A stretch of 64,000 nucleotides of DNA from CAWGLW01 sp963823525 (GCA_963823525.1 CAWGLW010000001.1:310001-374000), one strand, 5' to 3'. Shown: positions 26,558-36,368, counted from the stretch's first letter. A program made the numbers and translations. The notes: a model not told the origin generated them from the sequence alone.

Positions 26558-27868
26558 TCAGTCGCCGAATGCCCGGTGCATGCGTCGTGCCGTCGCCAGT
26601 TCGTCGCCAAGGTATTCGCGCAACGTGGAGAGTATCCCCCGGCCCAGGTCCGGCTCTTTGCCGTCGGCCATCCGGAACAGCTGGCAATAGAACCATGACT
26701 GCGCGCCAAAGGTATTAAGCACCTTGAACAGAGTCAAAGGACTGGTCGGCGAAAAAAGTCCGCTTTCGCTGAGCCTGAGCCGGTCCTCGTAGCGCGGTAC
26801 CTCGTCGACTTCACCGGCCAGCAGGCGTCGCGGGAAATCCGCTTCGCAACACAGCGGGCGCCCGAGGCCGACGACGTCGCAATCGCCACTGGCCAGTGCA
26901 GCCTGCATGCCCTCACGTGTACGAAACCCGCCGGTGACCATCATCGGCATCGCAGCGACCTGCCTGATTGCCGCAGCATACTCCAGAAAATAAGCTTCGC
27001 GCCTGCGGGTACTCGCGCGCATCGGCACAGCGCTTTCACTGTCACCCTGCACGCCGAGCAACCTCGGTTGCTCGTAGGTGCCGCCGGAGACCTCCAGCAG
27101 GTCGACCGCCTCGTCATTGAGCCAGCGCACGACCTGCAGGCACTCTTCGTGACTGAAGCCGCCTTTGCGAAAATCGTCTGAATTGAGCTTCAGCCCCACG
27201 GGAAAATCGCGCCCCACGGCGCGGCGAACCGCGCGCAGCGTCTCGATCAGGAATCTGGCGCGGTTCTCCAGCGACCCGCCCCAGGCGTCGGTGCGCTCAT
27301 TCGTGACAGGCGCGAGAAACGAGCTGATCAGGTAGCCGTGCGCCCCGTGGACCTGCACACCGGTAAAACCGGAGTCGCGCGCAATGACGGCAGCCTGCGC
27401 GAACCGGTGGATCAGGACCTCGATCTGCGCTTCACTCAGCGCGCGGGGAGTGGCGTAGTTCCCGAGCAACTTCAACTGCACGCTGGAGGGCGCGACTGGT
27501 TCACGGGTCACATAGCGAGGCGACTGGCGGCCGGCGTGAGAGATTTGCATCCACAGGTGGTTGCCCGCGACAGTGCCCGCCTTCGCCCACGCGGCCAGTC
27601 GATCGCGCGCGGTCGCATCGCTCGTGCGTGGTTCGGAGATATCGATTGACACGTTGCCAGGGCGCTCCAGGTCGCGACGATCGACCTGGACGTTTCCGCT
27701 CAGCAGGAGTCCCGCCCCGCCCTCACTCCAGGCGCGATAGAGCCGCTCGTGCCGGGGCGTCGCACGCAGCAGTGGATCAGCCACCCCCTCGGTCATCGCA
27801 GCCTTGCAGAGGCGATTGGGCAGCACCGCGCCACAGGGAAGCCTCAACGGCTCTGACAGGGACTCCAT
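26558..27868 (-). CDS. NADH:flavin oxidoreductase, Old Yellow Enzyme family
   Basis: 436 residues from the ATG at 27868, preceded by GGGAGG at 7 bases; longer in-frame starts give an unlikely N-terminus. The FMN TIM-barrel shows LPNRLCKAAMTEG at the start, ISHAGRQ (active-site His), GVQVHGAHGYLISSFLAPVTNERTDAWGG (the His-His and barrel core motif of this family) and a C-terminal phosphate-binding VTGGFRTREGM...DVVGLGRPL. Likely reduces an enone or 2,4-dienoyl-CoA-like substrate. It belongs to the single-domain OYE class, lacking the C-terminal Fe-S/FAD module of FadH. Confidence 0.9.
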   Translation of the reverse strand: MESLSEPLRLPCGAVLPNRLCKAAMTEGVADPLLRATPRHERLYRAWSEGGAGLLLSGNVQVDRRDLERPGNVSIDISEPRTSDATARDRLAAWAKAGTVAGNHLWMQISHAGRQSPRYVTREPVAPSSVQLKLLGNYATPRALSEAQIEVLIHRFAQAAVIARDSGFTGVQVHGAHGYLISSFLAPVTNERTDAWGGSLENRARFLIETLRAVRRAVGRDFPVGLKLNSDDFRKGGFSHEECLQVVRWLNDEAVDLLEVSGGTYEQPRLLGVQGDSESAVPMRASTRRREAYFLEYAAAIRQVAAMPMMVTGGFRTREGMQAALASGDCDVVGLGRPLCCEADFPRRLLAGEVDEVPRYEDRLRLSESGLFSPTSPLTLFKVLNTFGAQSWFYCQLFRMADGKEPDLGRGILSTLREYLGDELATARRMHRAFGD

Positions 27869-28020
27869 CGGCACGCCTCCCACAGACACTGCAGACACCA
27901 TGCCGTGCATTCGCAGGTGGACGCACGGCGCAGCGAGAGTATCATCTTCGGCGAACGCGCAGGCAGGCACGGTGAGGGGTTGTTGCGCGAAAAAAATACC
28001 ACAAGCCAGGAGTGAGCTGA

Positions 28021-28521
28021 ATGTTGAAACCAGAAGACTTGACCGACGAACAGTGGCAGGCCGTACGCGATGCACCGCATTTCGTCATTCTCGGCGTGTC
28101 TGCGGCCGGCGGCAGCCTGTTTGACGATATGCTCGAGCGCGCTGCAGGGCTGGAGGGCATCGTGGCGGGCATGGAAAGCACTCACCCGGTGATGCTCAAG
28201 ATCGCCGCCAGTGACCAGATCATGAAAGCCCAGGAAGCCACCCGGAACTGGAGTCTCAGCCTGGACAAAGAACACCGAAACGTCACGAGCCTCCAGGCCA
28301 AGGCATCCGACACGCTGCAGAAAGCTGTGGCCGCGCTGCAGGCCCAGGGCGGCGCAGAAGACGCCGCGCGCTACGGCGAGTTTGTGCATGGGATTGCTCT
28401 TCGAGTGGCCCACTCTGCGCGAGAGGGCGACCTGCTCGGCATGGGCGGTCAGATCGTCAGCGACGCGGAACAGAATTTCATCGACAGGATCGACGCGATC
28501 CTCGGCATCGCCAAGTCCTGA
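28021..28521 (+). CDS. Conserved-looking cytoplasmic protein of unknown function
   Basis: 166 residues with RBS AGGAG and normal codon pattern. No signal peptide or membrane span. Mostly predicted helical: the segment FVILGVSAAGGSLFDDMLE (about 26-44) is hydrophobic with glycines. A long amphipathic region (about 75-120, EATRNWSLSLDKEHRNVTSLQAKASDTLQKAV) could form coiled coil. No recognised family. Divergent from the Old Yellow Enzyme gene. Confidence 0.7.
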   Translation: MLKPEDLTDEQWQAVRDAPHFVILGVSAAGGSLFDDMLERAAGLEGIVAGMESTHPVMLKIAASDQIMKAQEATRNWSLSLDKEHRNVTSLQAKASDTLQKAVAALQAQGGAEDAARYGEFVHGIALRVAHSAREGDLLGMGGQIVSDAEQNFIDRIDAILGIAKS

Positions 28522-28528
28522 CCGGGAA

Positions 28529-28563
28529 CCCGGGCGCTGCCGGCGGCCGCGGCAGCGCCCGGG
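28529..28563. other. Perfect 14-bp GC-rich hairpin between convergent genes
   Basis: CCCGGGCGCTGCCG (28529-28542), 7-base loop, then its exact complement (28550-28563). A second inverted repeat, GATGGTTGCG (28624-28633) with CGCAACCATC (28652-28661), follows. Neither has a T-tract. They may act as RNA 3'-end barriers for the two converging transcripts. Confidence 0.6.
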
Positions 28564-28670
28564 GGGGGCGCGTGCAGACTCCGGCACAGCCTGCAGGAGT
28601 TCATCGCGACGATGGAGGGGACCGATGGTTGCGCGCGGCCTGTGTACGCAACGCAACCATCACATCTCCG

Positions 28671-31136
28671 TCAGTTGCCGGTGCCCGTGACCTTGGACAT
28701 GTTATCCGGTGTCACGTCACCCCACTCGACACCGTGCGGCTTATCGGCCTTCAGGCGATCGCCGACGATGTAAGCTGCCAGGCCGGGCAGCAGCAGGATT
28801 GCACCAAACATGTTCACAAGGAACATGAAAGCCAGCAGGATGCCCATATCAGCCTGGAACTTGAGCGCCGAGAAAACCCAGGTTGCAACAGAAATCGTCA
28901 TCGTGATCGCCGTAAACACCGACGCAGTACCACGTTGCTTGAGCGCCTGTTCAAACGAGTCCTGCAGCCCCAGGGCCATGTCTTCCGCCTCGTGCTTCAT
29001 TCGCTCGAACAGGTAGATACCGTAGTCGACACCGACACCGACGCCGAGCGCCACGACCGGCAGCGTGTTGACCTTCAGGCCAATGTCGAGGAACGCCATC
29101 ACCGCGTTGCACAGCAGGGTTACCAGCGCCAGCGGCAGAATGATGCACAGCGTGACGCGCCAGGATCGGAACGTGATCAGGCACAGCAGGGCGACCGATG
29201 CAAACAGCGCAAGGTTGACCCACTTGTCGGCCGCGTGAACGGCTTCGTTGGTCGCAGCCATGACACCGACGTTGCCGCTGGCGAGCCGGAACTTGAGCCG
29301 ATCGTCGTCACCGCCTTCTTTGTACTCTTTAACCTTGTCGACGATATGCTCGATCGTCCCCGCCTGATGATCGGTGGTATAGATGCCCACTGGAATGGCA
29401 GTGCAGCGCGAATTCATCAACTCGCCGCCCATCCGCGTCGCGAAGCTGATGCCCTGCGCGAGCTGTGCCTTCGATTCGGGAAGCGTCCGCCACTTGGCGT
29501 AAGTCTCCGCGTAGTTCTGGGTTACCGACTTGGCGAATCCAGACAGATCGCGCACGCTCGCCGCACCGTCCACCTGACGCATCTGGAATGCAAAGTCTTC
29601 CATGCGGTCCATTACCCCGCGATCAACACAAGGCGAGTCCTCCTCGTCAGCCGGCGTCGCCTCCGCAATGACCTGCAGCAGGTCGACGCCGATCGCGAAA
29701 TGACTCGTGATCATTTCGACGTCCTGGTTATAACGGGAGTCCGGCCTTAGCTCCGGAACACCCTTACCGAGGTCGCCCACGTGCAATTTGGAACGTCCGT
29801 CGATGCCGACCACGAGCAATGCGAGACCAATCACGATCGGGATCCATCCGTACTTCCGGGTCGCAAGCGGACTGATGCGTTCCCATAGCCAGTCGCCAGC
29901 GGTCTCCTTGCCGGCAAGCTTCGATGCTTCTTCCGGTGAGAATTTATAATACGAAAGCAGGATCGGCAGCAGCATCTTGTTGGTGATGATCATCACCGTC
30001 ACGCCGATCGTTGCTGTCAGCGCAAGCTCCTGGACGATCTCGATCTCCACAAACGCGATCACCATGAACCCGAGCGCGTTTGCCAGCAGGGCCATCGCAC
30101 CGGGTATGAACAGCTTCTGGAAGCAGGCCCGCGAAGCGGTAATACCGTCAGCCCCGTGAAGGGTCTCGAGCTTCCAGGCGTTCGTCATCTGCACCGCGTG
30201 AGACACAGCGATCGAGAAAATCAGGAACGGTACGAGAATCGACATCGGGTCGAGGCCGAGTCCAAAGATCGGCAGCAGACCCAGCAGCCAGACGACGGGC
30301 ACGATGGCGCAGATCAGCGCCATCACGGTCAACGCCATTGACCCCGAGTACCAGTAGAGCAGTATCGCCGTGACGACGAAGGCGATAGCAAAGAACACGA
30401 GCACGCCGGCGGCGCCTTCGGCAATGTCACCAATCGACTTCGCAAAGCCAATGATGTGCACACTGTACTGGTCGTTCTCGTACTTGGCCCGGATCTCCTC
30501 CAGCTTCTTGGCCACGGCCTGCAGGTCCAGGCGTTCGCCCGTTTCGGGGTCCGTATCCTGCAGCGTCGCCACGACCATTGCGGCCGAGAAATCGTTGGCA
30601 ACGATGCGGCCGACCCAGTCGGACTTGAGTAGATTTTCGCGCACCTGCTCGAGCTGCTCGGGAGTACCGGCGAAGTCGGCCGCGACGATATTGCCTCCCC
30701 GGAATCCGTCCTCGACGACCTCGTTGTAACGCACATTCGAAGTGAACAGGGATGACACGGAACTGCGCTCGACACCGTTGAGGAAGAAAACCTCGTCGGT
30801 CACATTGCGCAGCACTTCCATGTAATCCTTGTCAAAGATATCGCCATCCTTATGCTTGATCGCGACCAGCACCTTGTTGGCGCCACCAAAAGTCTCGGCA
30901 TATTCGAGAAAAGTGGCCATGTACGGGTGCTTGAGCGGGATCATCTTCGTGAACCCGGCCTGAACCTGGAGCTGGCTGGCCATCGCGCCGAGCCCGATCG
31001 TCATCAGAATAAACAGGATCAGCAGCGCACGGCGATGACGGAAGATCCAGTAGGAAACCTTGCCGATGATTCCCGAGGTGAAGTGTTCACGCGTGAATTC
31101 ACTGCCGTCCTCGGCCAGCACTTTTATCTCAGTCAT
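28671..31136 (-). CDS. RND/MMPL-superfamily exporter
   Basis: 821 residues, RBS AGGGA. Two halves, each beginning with a transmembrane helix followed by a large periplasmic loop and five more helices (first helices near 35-55 and 435-455; helix bundles about 235-395 and 630-790), giving about 12 spans. The sequence resembles the MMPL/HpnN-like class that moves lipids or hydrophobic molecules rather than classical AcrB drug pumps. The inner-membrane energy-coupling member of the four-gene minus-strand set with YCF48-like, DUF1329 and DUF1302 genes. The substrate is unproven; steroids, terpenoids and other hydrophobic compounds have been proposed for similar clusters. Confidence 0.9.
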   Translation of the reverse strand: MTEIKVLAEDGSEFTREHFTSGIIGKVSYWIFRHRRALLILFILMTIGLGAMASQLQVQAGFTKMIPLKHPYMATFLEYAETFGGANKVLVAIKHKDGDIFDKDYMEVLRNVTDEVFFLNGVERSSVSSLFTSNVRYNEVVEDGFRGGNIVAADFAGTPEQLEQVRENLLKSDWVGRIVANDFSAAMVVATLQDTDPETGERLDLQAVAKKLEEIRAKYENDQYSVHIIGFAKSIGDIAEGAAGVLVFFAIAFVVTAILLYWYSGSMALTVMALICAIVPVVWLLGLLPIFGLGLDPMSILVPFLIFSIAVSHAVQMTNAWKLETLHGADGITASRACFQKLFIPGAMALLANALGFMVIAFVEIEIVQELALTATIGVTVMIITNKMLLPILLSYYKFSPEEASKLAGKETAGDWLWERISPLATRKYGWIPIVIGLALLVVGIDGRSKLHVGDLGKGVPELRPDSRYNQDVEMITSHFAIGVDLLQVIAEATPADEEDSPCVDRGVMDRMEDFAFQMRQVDGAASVRDLSGFAKSVTQNYAETYAKWRTLPESKAQLAQGISFATRMGGELMNSRCTAIPVGIYTTDHQAGTIEHIVDKVKEYKEGGDDDRLKFRLASGNVGVMAATNEAVHAADKWVNLALFASVALLCLITFRSWRVTLCIILPLALVTLLCNAVMAFLDIGLKVNTLPVVALGVGVGVDYGIYLFERMKHEAEDMALGLQDSFEQALKQRGTASVFTAITMTISVATWVFSALKFQADMGILLAFMFLVNMFGAILLLPGLAAYIVGDRLKADKPHGVEWGDVTPDNMSKVTGTGN

Positions 31137-31164
31137 CTTCTTGTCCCTCAGTACCGGTGCCGAG

Positions 31165-32241
31165 TCAGTTGATCACGATCAACGTGGGGTCGATTTCACC
31201 GACACCACGCTCGCCAAAGGTCAATAATTTGCCGTCTTTTTCCAGCACCTGTGCGATGCCGTTTCCGCTGGCAGTCCAGTGCAGGTGAAGATCCTTGCCG
31301 TTATCGCCACTCACCGCCACGAGGCCCGAGTTTCCTACCAGCAGTACGCGCCCGTCGGAAAGCAAACGACCGGCCATCAGCGAGGCTGTCGTATCCAGCG
31401 GCACTTCCTGCCATTCGACCCCTGTTGCAGGAACCGGCTCCTCTACAGCGTACTCGTCCACCTCTTCGTCCTCGGCCGGTTCTTCCACGGCAGGCAGAAC
31501 CAGTTCGGCAGAAGCCACGTTAGTGGAACGGTACACGTTGCCGCGCATACCGAATGCCAGAACGGACCCGTCTTTCGCCTCCACTGCGGCAAAATACGAG
31601 CCGTCGTACGGTGACTCGAGCAGCGTCCAGGTGTAGCCCCTGTCATCGGACCGGGCCAGGATGCCCGACTCAGCCACCATCAGCAGCTTGTCGCCGACGG
31701 GAATCACCTGCGAGATGTGCCGGTCGAAGTCGTCCGAGATCACAACGCCGCGCTCCCAGGTCCGGCCTGCATCGGTGGAATGAAAATACATGCCGAAGGC
31801 GCCGTAGGCGATGAAATGCCCATCGCCCAAGTAGGTCGCGCCGAGCAGTGACTCGGGCTCGGCTTCGGGCATTGGAATATACGTCCAGGACTCGCCACCA
31901 TCCTCGGTACGCACCAGCGTGGCGCCGTGTCCAACCGCTACGCCAACCTTTTCGTCGGCGAAGGCGACCCCCGCGAGTGTACGCGTGACACTCGTCTGCA
32001 CTGCGCGCCAGCTCAGACCGTCATCAGACAGCATTGCAATGCCCCGCTCGCCGACCGCGACCGCGCGCTCGCCGGCCATCGTGGCATCCAGCAGGATGAT
32101 ACGGCTCGGCTTCACTTCCACGACCAGGCGACTATTCGCGTCGACAGGCAGCGAGTCTTCCTGAGCACGCGCGAAATTCAGTGCCACGGTTGCGACCACG
32201 GCGAGACTTGCAATCATCGCCACCCTGTTCCGGGTCTTCAT
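31165..32241 (-). CDS. Exported YCF48/BNR-like beta-propeller protein
   Basis: 358 residues from the ATG at 32241 (GGGGAG upstream); an earlier in-frame start adds 35 residues without homology. Signal peptide at about 8-27 ending ARA. Asp-box/BNR repeats are visible: SDDGLSW, TEDGGESW, STDAGRTW and SDDRGYTW, giving a six- or seven-bladed propeller as in photosystem assembly factor YCF48. An acidic insertion (VEEPAEDEEVDEYAVEEPVP, about 245-265) interrupts the last blades. It sits 28 bases upstream of the RND gene, so it probably acts as a periplasmic assembly or adaptor partner. Confidence 0.88.
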   Translation of the reverse strand: MKTRNRVAMIASLAVVATVALNFARAQEDSLPVDANSRLVVEVKPSRIILLDATMAGERAVAVGERGIAMLSDDGLSWRAVQTSVTRTLAGVAFADEKVGVAVGHGATLVRTEDGGESWTYIPMPEAEPESLLGATYLGDGHFIAYGAFGMYFHSTDAGRTWERGVVISDDFDRHISQVIPVGDKLLMVAESGILARSDDRGYTWTLLESPYDGSYFAAVEAKDGSVLAFGMRGNVYRSTNVASAELVLPAVEEPAEDEEVDEYAVEEPVPATGVEWQEVPLDTTASLMAGRLLSDGRVLLVGNSGLVAVSGDNGKDLHLHWTASGNGIAQVLEKDGKLLTFGERGVGEIDPTLIVIN

Positions 32242-32348
32242 CGATTCTCCCCTAGCCGGCATCTGGGCCGGTCTGTCGCGCTGCATTCTCGTCGGCTCTT
32301 GGCGCAGCAGCTCATCGGAAACGGTACGTCCCTCCGTGCCAGTCAAGC

Positions 32349-32382
32349 GCCAGCCCCGGGGAGTGAATGCCCCGGGGCTGGC
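32349..32382. other. Intercistronic hairpin between DUF1329 and YCF48-like genes
   Basis: A 13-bp perfect stem (GCCAGCCCCGGGG with its complement) and an 8-base loop, in the 182-base gap between the two co-directional genes. No T-tract on either strand, so it is more likely an mRNA stability or processing element than a terminator. Confidence 0.6.
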
Positions 32383-32423
32383 GACACCCGACTTGCTCGC
32401 CCTCAGGAACCCTGTGAGAGCTA

Positions 32424-33776
32424 TTACTTGGTGCCTGCCCGTCGCAAGGCGCTCGGCTGGAAGTCGGACAGACGTCCTTTCTCGTCAAACTCCCACGGCT
32501 CCTTGATCTCGTTCGAGATGTAACTCAGCAGATAGGCGCCATTGTTCAGGTCGTGCCAGATGCTGGCCTGGTACCAGATCAGCTGCGCGTCGTAGAACTG
32601 GATGACCGGATGGACGCCGACGCGCCACAGGCCGCCACGCGTATCGTAGGCGTCTTCCCAGAGCACGGACCAGCTGTCCTCGTCGATGTACAGTGTGCGC
32701 CGGCCATATACGTGCTTGCTGCCCTTTTTCAGCGTGGCATCAATCACCCAGACACGATGCAGTTCATAACGCATGTATTCGGGGTTCGGCGTATTGGGCT
32801 TGGCGATCTGCGAGTACTTGAGCGATTTGTCGCCCAGCTTGTAGTCGTTGTATGGAACGTAGATTTCCTTTTTGCCCACCAGCTTCCAGTCGTAGCGGTC
32901 CGGGGCGCCGTTGTAGGCGTCGTACTGGTCCGTCGTACGCAGCCCCTCGGTCCCGTCGTTGATATTGTCGTAGGAGAGGTCCGGCGCCCGGCGCACACGA
33001 CGTTGACCGGCGTTGTAAATCCAGGCTGCACGCTGTTCCTTGACCTGGTCGACCGGCTCGTGCACGAGGAACACGGTTCCCTCGAGCGTCGCCGGTCCGG
33101 TGAAGTAGTTGATGTAATTGACGAGGCGGTTCGGGGTCTTCTCATCCATGTTCTGCATGAAGATGCGAATTTCGATCGCCGTGATCGTGAAGTAGTCGCC
33201 GTTGGCGCGCACGGGCAGCGAAGCGTACTCACGCTTGATACCACCGCCCAGGTAACGCAGGACATGGTTCCAGTAAACCTCCAGCGGCTCCGTCGGCACC
33301 GGGAACGGTGTCGTGCTCAATTCGCGTCCGGACACGCCGAAGCCATTGAGCTTGATGCTCGGTGCCTCGGCCTTGATCGTGTCGTAGACACTCTGCGGAT
33401 AGCACTGGGTACGTCGCGTCTGGTACACAGGCATCTGGAAGTTGTCGTACTTCTTCAGCAGCGCCTGTGCGCCTTCCGTCAGGTTCGCCGCGTACTGGGC
33501 CATGTTCGCCCTGGTGATCGTGAACAGGGGCTTGTCACTCCCGAACGGGTCGGTATAGCCCTTTTTCTTGTCCCACCCCGATGGCGGTGAACACAGGCCA
33601 CCATCCCAGGCCGGAATCGTGCCGGCCGCGTTACCGGCCTTCTCGGCGCCGGTCGGCGTGAGGTCCTTGCCCAGGCGGGCAATGTCCGCAGCACTGGTGT
33701 CGGCCATGGCCGGCAGTGCCAGTGACATCAGGCTGGCGGTCATGGTCGCCGCCAGGATTCTGTTGATTCGATTCAT
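32424..33776 (-). CDS. DUF1329 domain-containing envelope protein
   Basis: 450 residues, the usual size for DUF1329. Signal peptide about 1-25 (ends AMA). Family blocks: the start of the mature part DIARLGKDLTPTGAEKAGNAAGTIPAWDGG, YPQSVYD, the RRAPDLSYDN segment and DEDSWSVLWEDAYDTRGGLWRVG. DUF1329 proteins have a LolB-like lipid-binding fold and occur next to DUF1302 proteins and RND pumps, here too. Inferred role: periplasmic carrier of a hydrophobic compound between the inner-membrane pump and the DUF1302 outer-membrane protein. Confidence 0.93.
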   Translation of the reverse strand: MNRINRILAATMTASLMSLALPAMADTSAADIARLGKDLTPTGAEKAGNAAGTIPAWDGGLCSPPSGWDKKKGYTDPFGSDKPLFTITRANMAQYAANLTEGAQALLKKYDNFQMPVYQTRRTQCYPQSVYDTIKAEAPSIKLNGFGVSGRELSTTPFPVPTEPLEVYWNHVLRYLGGGIKREYASLPVRANGDYFTITAIEIRIFMQNMDEKTPNRLVNYINYFTGPATLEGTVFLVHEPVDQVKEQRAAWIYNAGQRRVRRAPDLSYDNINDGTEGLRTTDQYDAYNGAPDRYDWKLVGKKEIYVPYNDYKLGDKSLKYSQIAKPNTPNPEYMRYELHRVWVIDATLKKGSKHVYGRRTLYIDEDSWSVLWEDAYDTRGGLWRVGVHPVIQFYDAQLIWYQASIWHDLNNGAYLLSYISNEIKEPWEFDEKGRLSDFQPSALRRAGTK

Positions 33777-33799
33777 GTTAGTCCGTCTCCCAATCCTGA

Positions 33800-35938
33800 T
33801 CAGAATGTAACGCTGGCGCTGACCGACACAAAGTCCCGGTCGAACAACGGATCATAGTCCGAGTCCGAGTAGTAGGTGTAGTCGAGGCTCACCTCGTAGC
33901 GCTTGTTGTAGAAGAAATCTGTACCGAGGCCCAGCGTCTGCCGGCCCTCGTTAAAGGTCGGTGTGATCGACACACCATCAACGTCGTGCGCCCAGAAAAT
34001 CCGCGGCCGCATCGTGATACCCGAACCACCCATGTTCAGGTAGTCCATCGACCAGCGAATGCGGTAGCCCCAGGAAAAGTCGGTGATGTAACCGTCGTTC
34101 TTGCAGCCGGTCGGTTGCGGGTTATAAGCGCCGCCGGAGGCGGGATCACAGGCGTTTGCACCAATCTCCGGGCTCGAGCCGTTACCATAGATGAACGCGC
34201 GGCCGTATCGGACGCCGCCCTTCTTGAAGTCCGGCACGTTGTTCGAACGGAACGCGACCTCGGCGATCAGCAGGCCCGTGTCGGCTTTCACGAACGGGAT
34301 ATTGCTGAAGGTCTTGATCGTGTTGAGGTTCAACTGGTAAACGTCGAACAGATCGTAACCCTGCAGGTAACCCGAGCCACCGGCGGCCACATCGAAAATC
34401 GCCGCCGCGCCCTCTGCACCCATCGGCCCGCGCGCCCCGAGCGCGCCCTGGATCACGTCGTTGCCGTTTTTCTGCGCCGGGATGTCCATCTGGTAGCTGA
34501 GTTCAGCCGAAGCGGACCAGCCGAACAGGTTAGTGGCTGCACTCAGGCCGAAGATCTGTTTGTCCTCGGAGTATTCCCAGAAGCCGTTCGCGGCATCCAC
34601 GTCGTAGCCGTTTGCGCGGGCGAGGTTCTGCTGCAGGGCAGCCGGATTGAGAATCCCCAGCACGGTTGGCGTCCAGATGCCGGGGAACGGACCGATGTTG
34701 ATCCCCAGCGCGCCGGCTGTTGCGCTCGTCAGGTAGATGGGCGTGCCATCGGGCAAGCCAAATGCGTTGCAGGCACCGTTTGCGCAGAAGATATCCTCAC
34801 CGGGAACCGTACCTGCCGTCGATGACACGTTCGGGATCTGCGAATGCAGGTTCATGTAATAAAGGCCGAACTCGGTGTCGATCGCATTGACTGGAACACG
34901 CATCGACACACCGAAGATGCCACTGTCCGAAGCATCCTTGCCCTTGACGGCCGGGAAGTAGATACCAGTGGCCGACTGGATCGGGTTGCTCCCGGCCAGC
35001 GGACCACCGAAGGTCGTCACCGATCCGCAGCCGGCCGGGTTCGTGCCGACCACACCCTCGGCCGGGCCCCAGTAGAGCCCGCAGGTATCGAGCGCCGTGT
35101 TGTCCCACTTGAACTGGTAGAACGCTTCGAACGAGCCCCAGTTGAAGCCCCAGTTCGCGTAGGCCATCCAGACCGGCAGCAGGACTTCTTTCAACTGCGT
35201 GCCCGGGCGCCGCGCCGCCGGCACGTCAATCGGGTTGATCTGGTTGATGCCCTGGATGAACAGGCTCTCGCCCCAGTTCACGACCTGGTTGCCCAGGCGC
35301 AGCTGCAGATCGGAGCTGCCAACATTGAACGATCCATACACATAAGCGTCGAGCAACATCGCACCACTGAACTTCACTTCGTCTTCGAAGCCCTTATCGT
35401 TCAGCTTCTCCCGCGGCCACTGGCCTTTCAGGCAGACGAAATCGCCCGCGGCGTTGCGCGGGCAATTGGGGAAGGCCGACGTCAACCCTCCGCCCAGGAT
35501 CCGCGTGCCGTTGTAGTCGTTGTTCTGGTGACCCAGGTTGACCGTCTCGTCTTCAAGCGCCTGGTCGTACCAGGCCTTGCCGCGCACGAGCACGCCAAAG
35601 CGACCTTTCTTGAGTTCGAGGTCCGTCAGTATCTTGAACGGCGTCGAGAAGCGGTCACCGGAATCGTAATTCAACGTGTTGCTGTCCGTGCGGCTGCCAC
35701 CGAGACCGTCGTCGCGACCCAGCAGCAGTCCATTAGCGCGATGATAGAGTTTCTTGTCCGGGCCATTCACTCGCCAGCTCGATCCGACCGAGAGCGTCGT
35801 GTTCCAGGCGAGCCGGGCGCCGTTGTCGAATTCCCAGTCCAGCGCCGAAGCACCGCCGGCGTACGAAGCCAGCACCGAGCCGACCACGGCGGCAAGAATC
35901 GAACTGCGCCGACCGCGGTTCATGGATTCACTCGTCAT
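33800..35938 (-). CDS. DUF1302 family outer-membrane protein
   Basis: 712 residues with GGGGGA before the ATG. Signal peptide about 8-33 (ASALDW). The mature start WEFDNGARLAWNTTLSVGSSWRV, the QVVNWGESLFIQGINQINPIDVPAARRPGTQLKE block and the strand-rich remainder are typical of DUF1302 beta barrels. The chain ends in Phe (VSASVTF) as expected for BAM substrates. Outer-membrane component and first gene of the minus-strand cluster. The 23-base gap to the DUF1329 gene implies co-transcription. Confidence 0.93.
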   Translation of the reverse strand: MTSESMNRGRRSSILAAVVGSVLASYAGGASALDWEFDNGARLAWNTTLSVGSSWRVNGPDKKLYHRANGLLLGRDDGLGGSRTDSNTLNYDSGDRFSTPFKILTDLELKKGRFGVLVRGKAWYDQALEDETVNLGHQNNDYNGTRILGGGLTSAFPNCPRNAAGDFVCLKGQWPREKLNDKGFEDEVKFSGAMLLDAYVYGSFNVGSSDLQLRLGNQVVNWGESLFIQGINQINPIDVPAARRPGTQLKEVLLPVWMAYANWGFNWGSFEAFYQFKWDNTALDTCGLYWGPAEGVVGTNPAGCGSVTTFGGPLAGSNPIQSATGIYFPAVKGKDASDSGIFGVSMRVPVNAIDTEFGLYYMNLHSQIPNVSSTAGTVPGEDIFCANGACNAFGLPDGTPIYLTSATAGALGINIGPFPGIWTPTVLGILNPAALQQNLARANGYDVDAANGFWEYSEDKQIFGLSAATNLFGWSASAELSYQMDIPAQKNGNDVIQGALGARGPMGAEGAAAIFDVAAGGSGYLQGYDLFDVYQLNLNTIKTFSNIPFVKADTGLLIAEVAFRSNNVPDFKKGGVRYGRAFIYGNGSSPEIGANACDPASGGAYNPQPTGCKNDGYITDFSWGYRIRWSMDYLNMGGSGITMRPRIFWAHDVDGVSITPTFNEGRQTLGLGTDFFYNKRYEVSLDYTYYSDSDYDPLFDRDFVSVSASVTF

Positions 35939-36368
35939 CTTGATTCCCCCAGTTAACCCAAGTTGTCACCAGTACCCGCCTTGTGCGGATCCCGCCTTTC
36001 AAGCGCACTGCAGTCACCTGCCGCGCAGAATTCTTTTTTTTCGCCGGTGATCGAAATTCCGGGACGGAACCGACACCTCAATTTTGTCTAGCATAGCCCC
36101 GGCTTTCCACAGTCGCAGTGGGAGTATCCGAAATACCACGCCGATGCCTATTAGTGGTAAGGGTGCCAGTGATTAATACGTGTGACAACATAAATTATAG
36201 CGTTGTGTTTGCGCCACGAATGCAATGACGTCGAAAAGCCGGAAGCATCTTGTAGTGCGCTGCAAAACAAAAGCTCGACTTGTTGCAGCGCAATATCGAG
36301 AGTGATCATTGCCTCAGCCAGCCATATCTGGCAGACATTCCTTCAACCTCGCTTCTCACAAGGCGGCC
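35939..36368. other. Intergenic region upstream of DUF1302 and downstream of WS/DGAT
   Basis: 430 bases without a gene. A TATAAT reading on the minus strand (36194-36199) could be the -10 of the DUF1302 operon, about 250 bases ahead of its start; the best -35-like hexamer is TTGCAT at a too-long 20-base spacing. A GAAATTCCGGGACGG stretch at about 36052-36066 looks like a decayed piece of the REP-like repeat. Nothing else supported. Confidence 0.4.
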
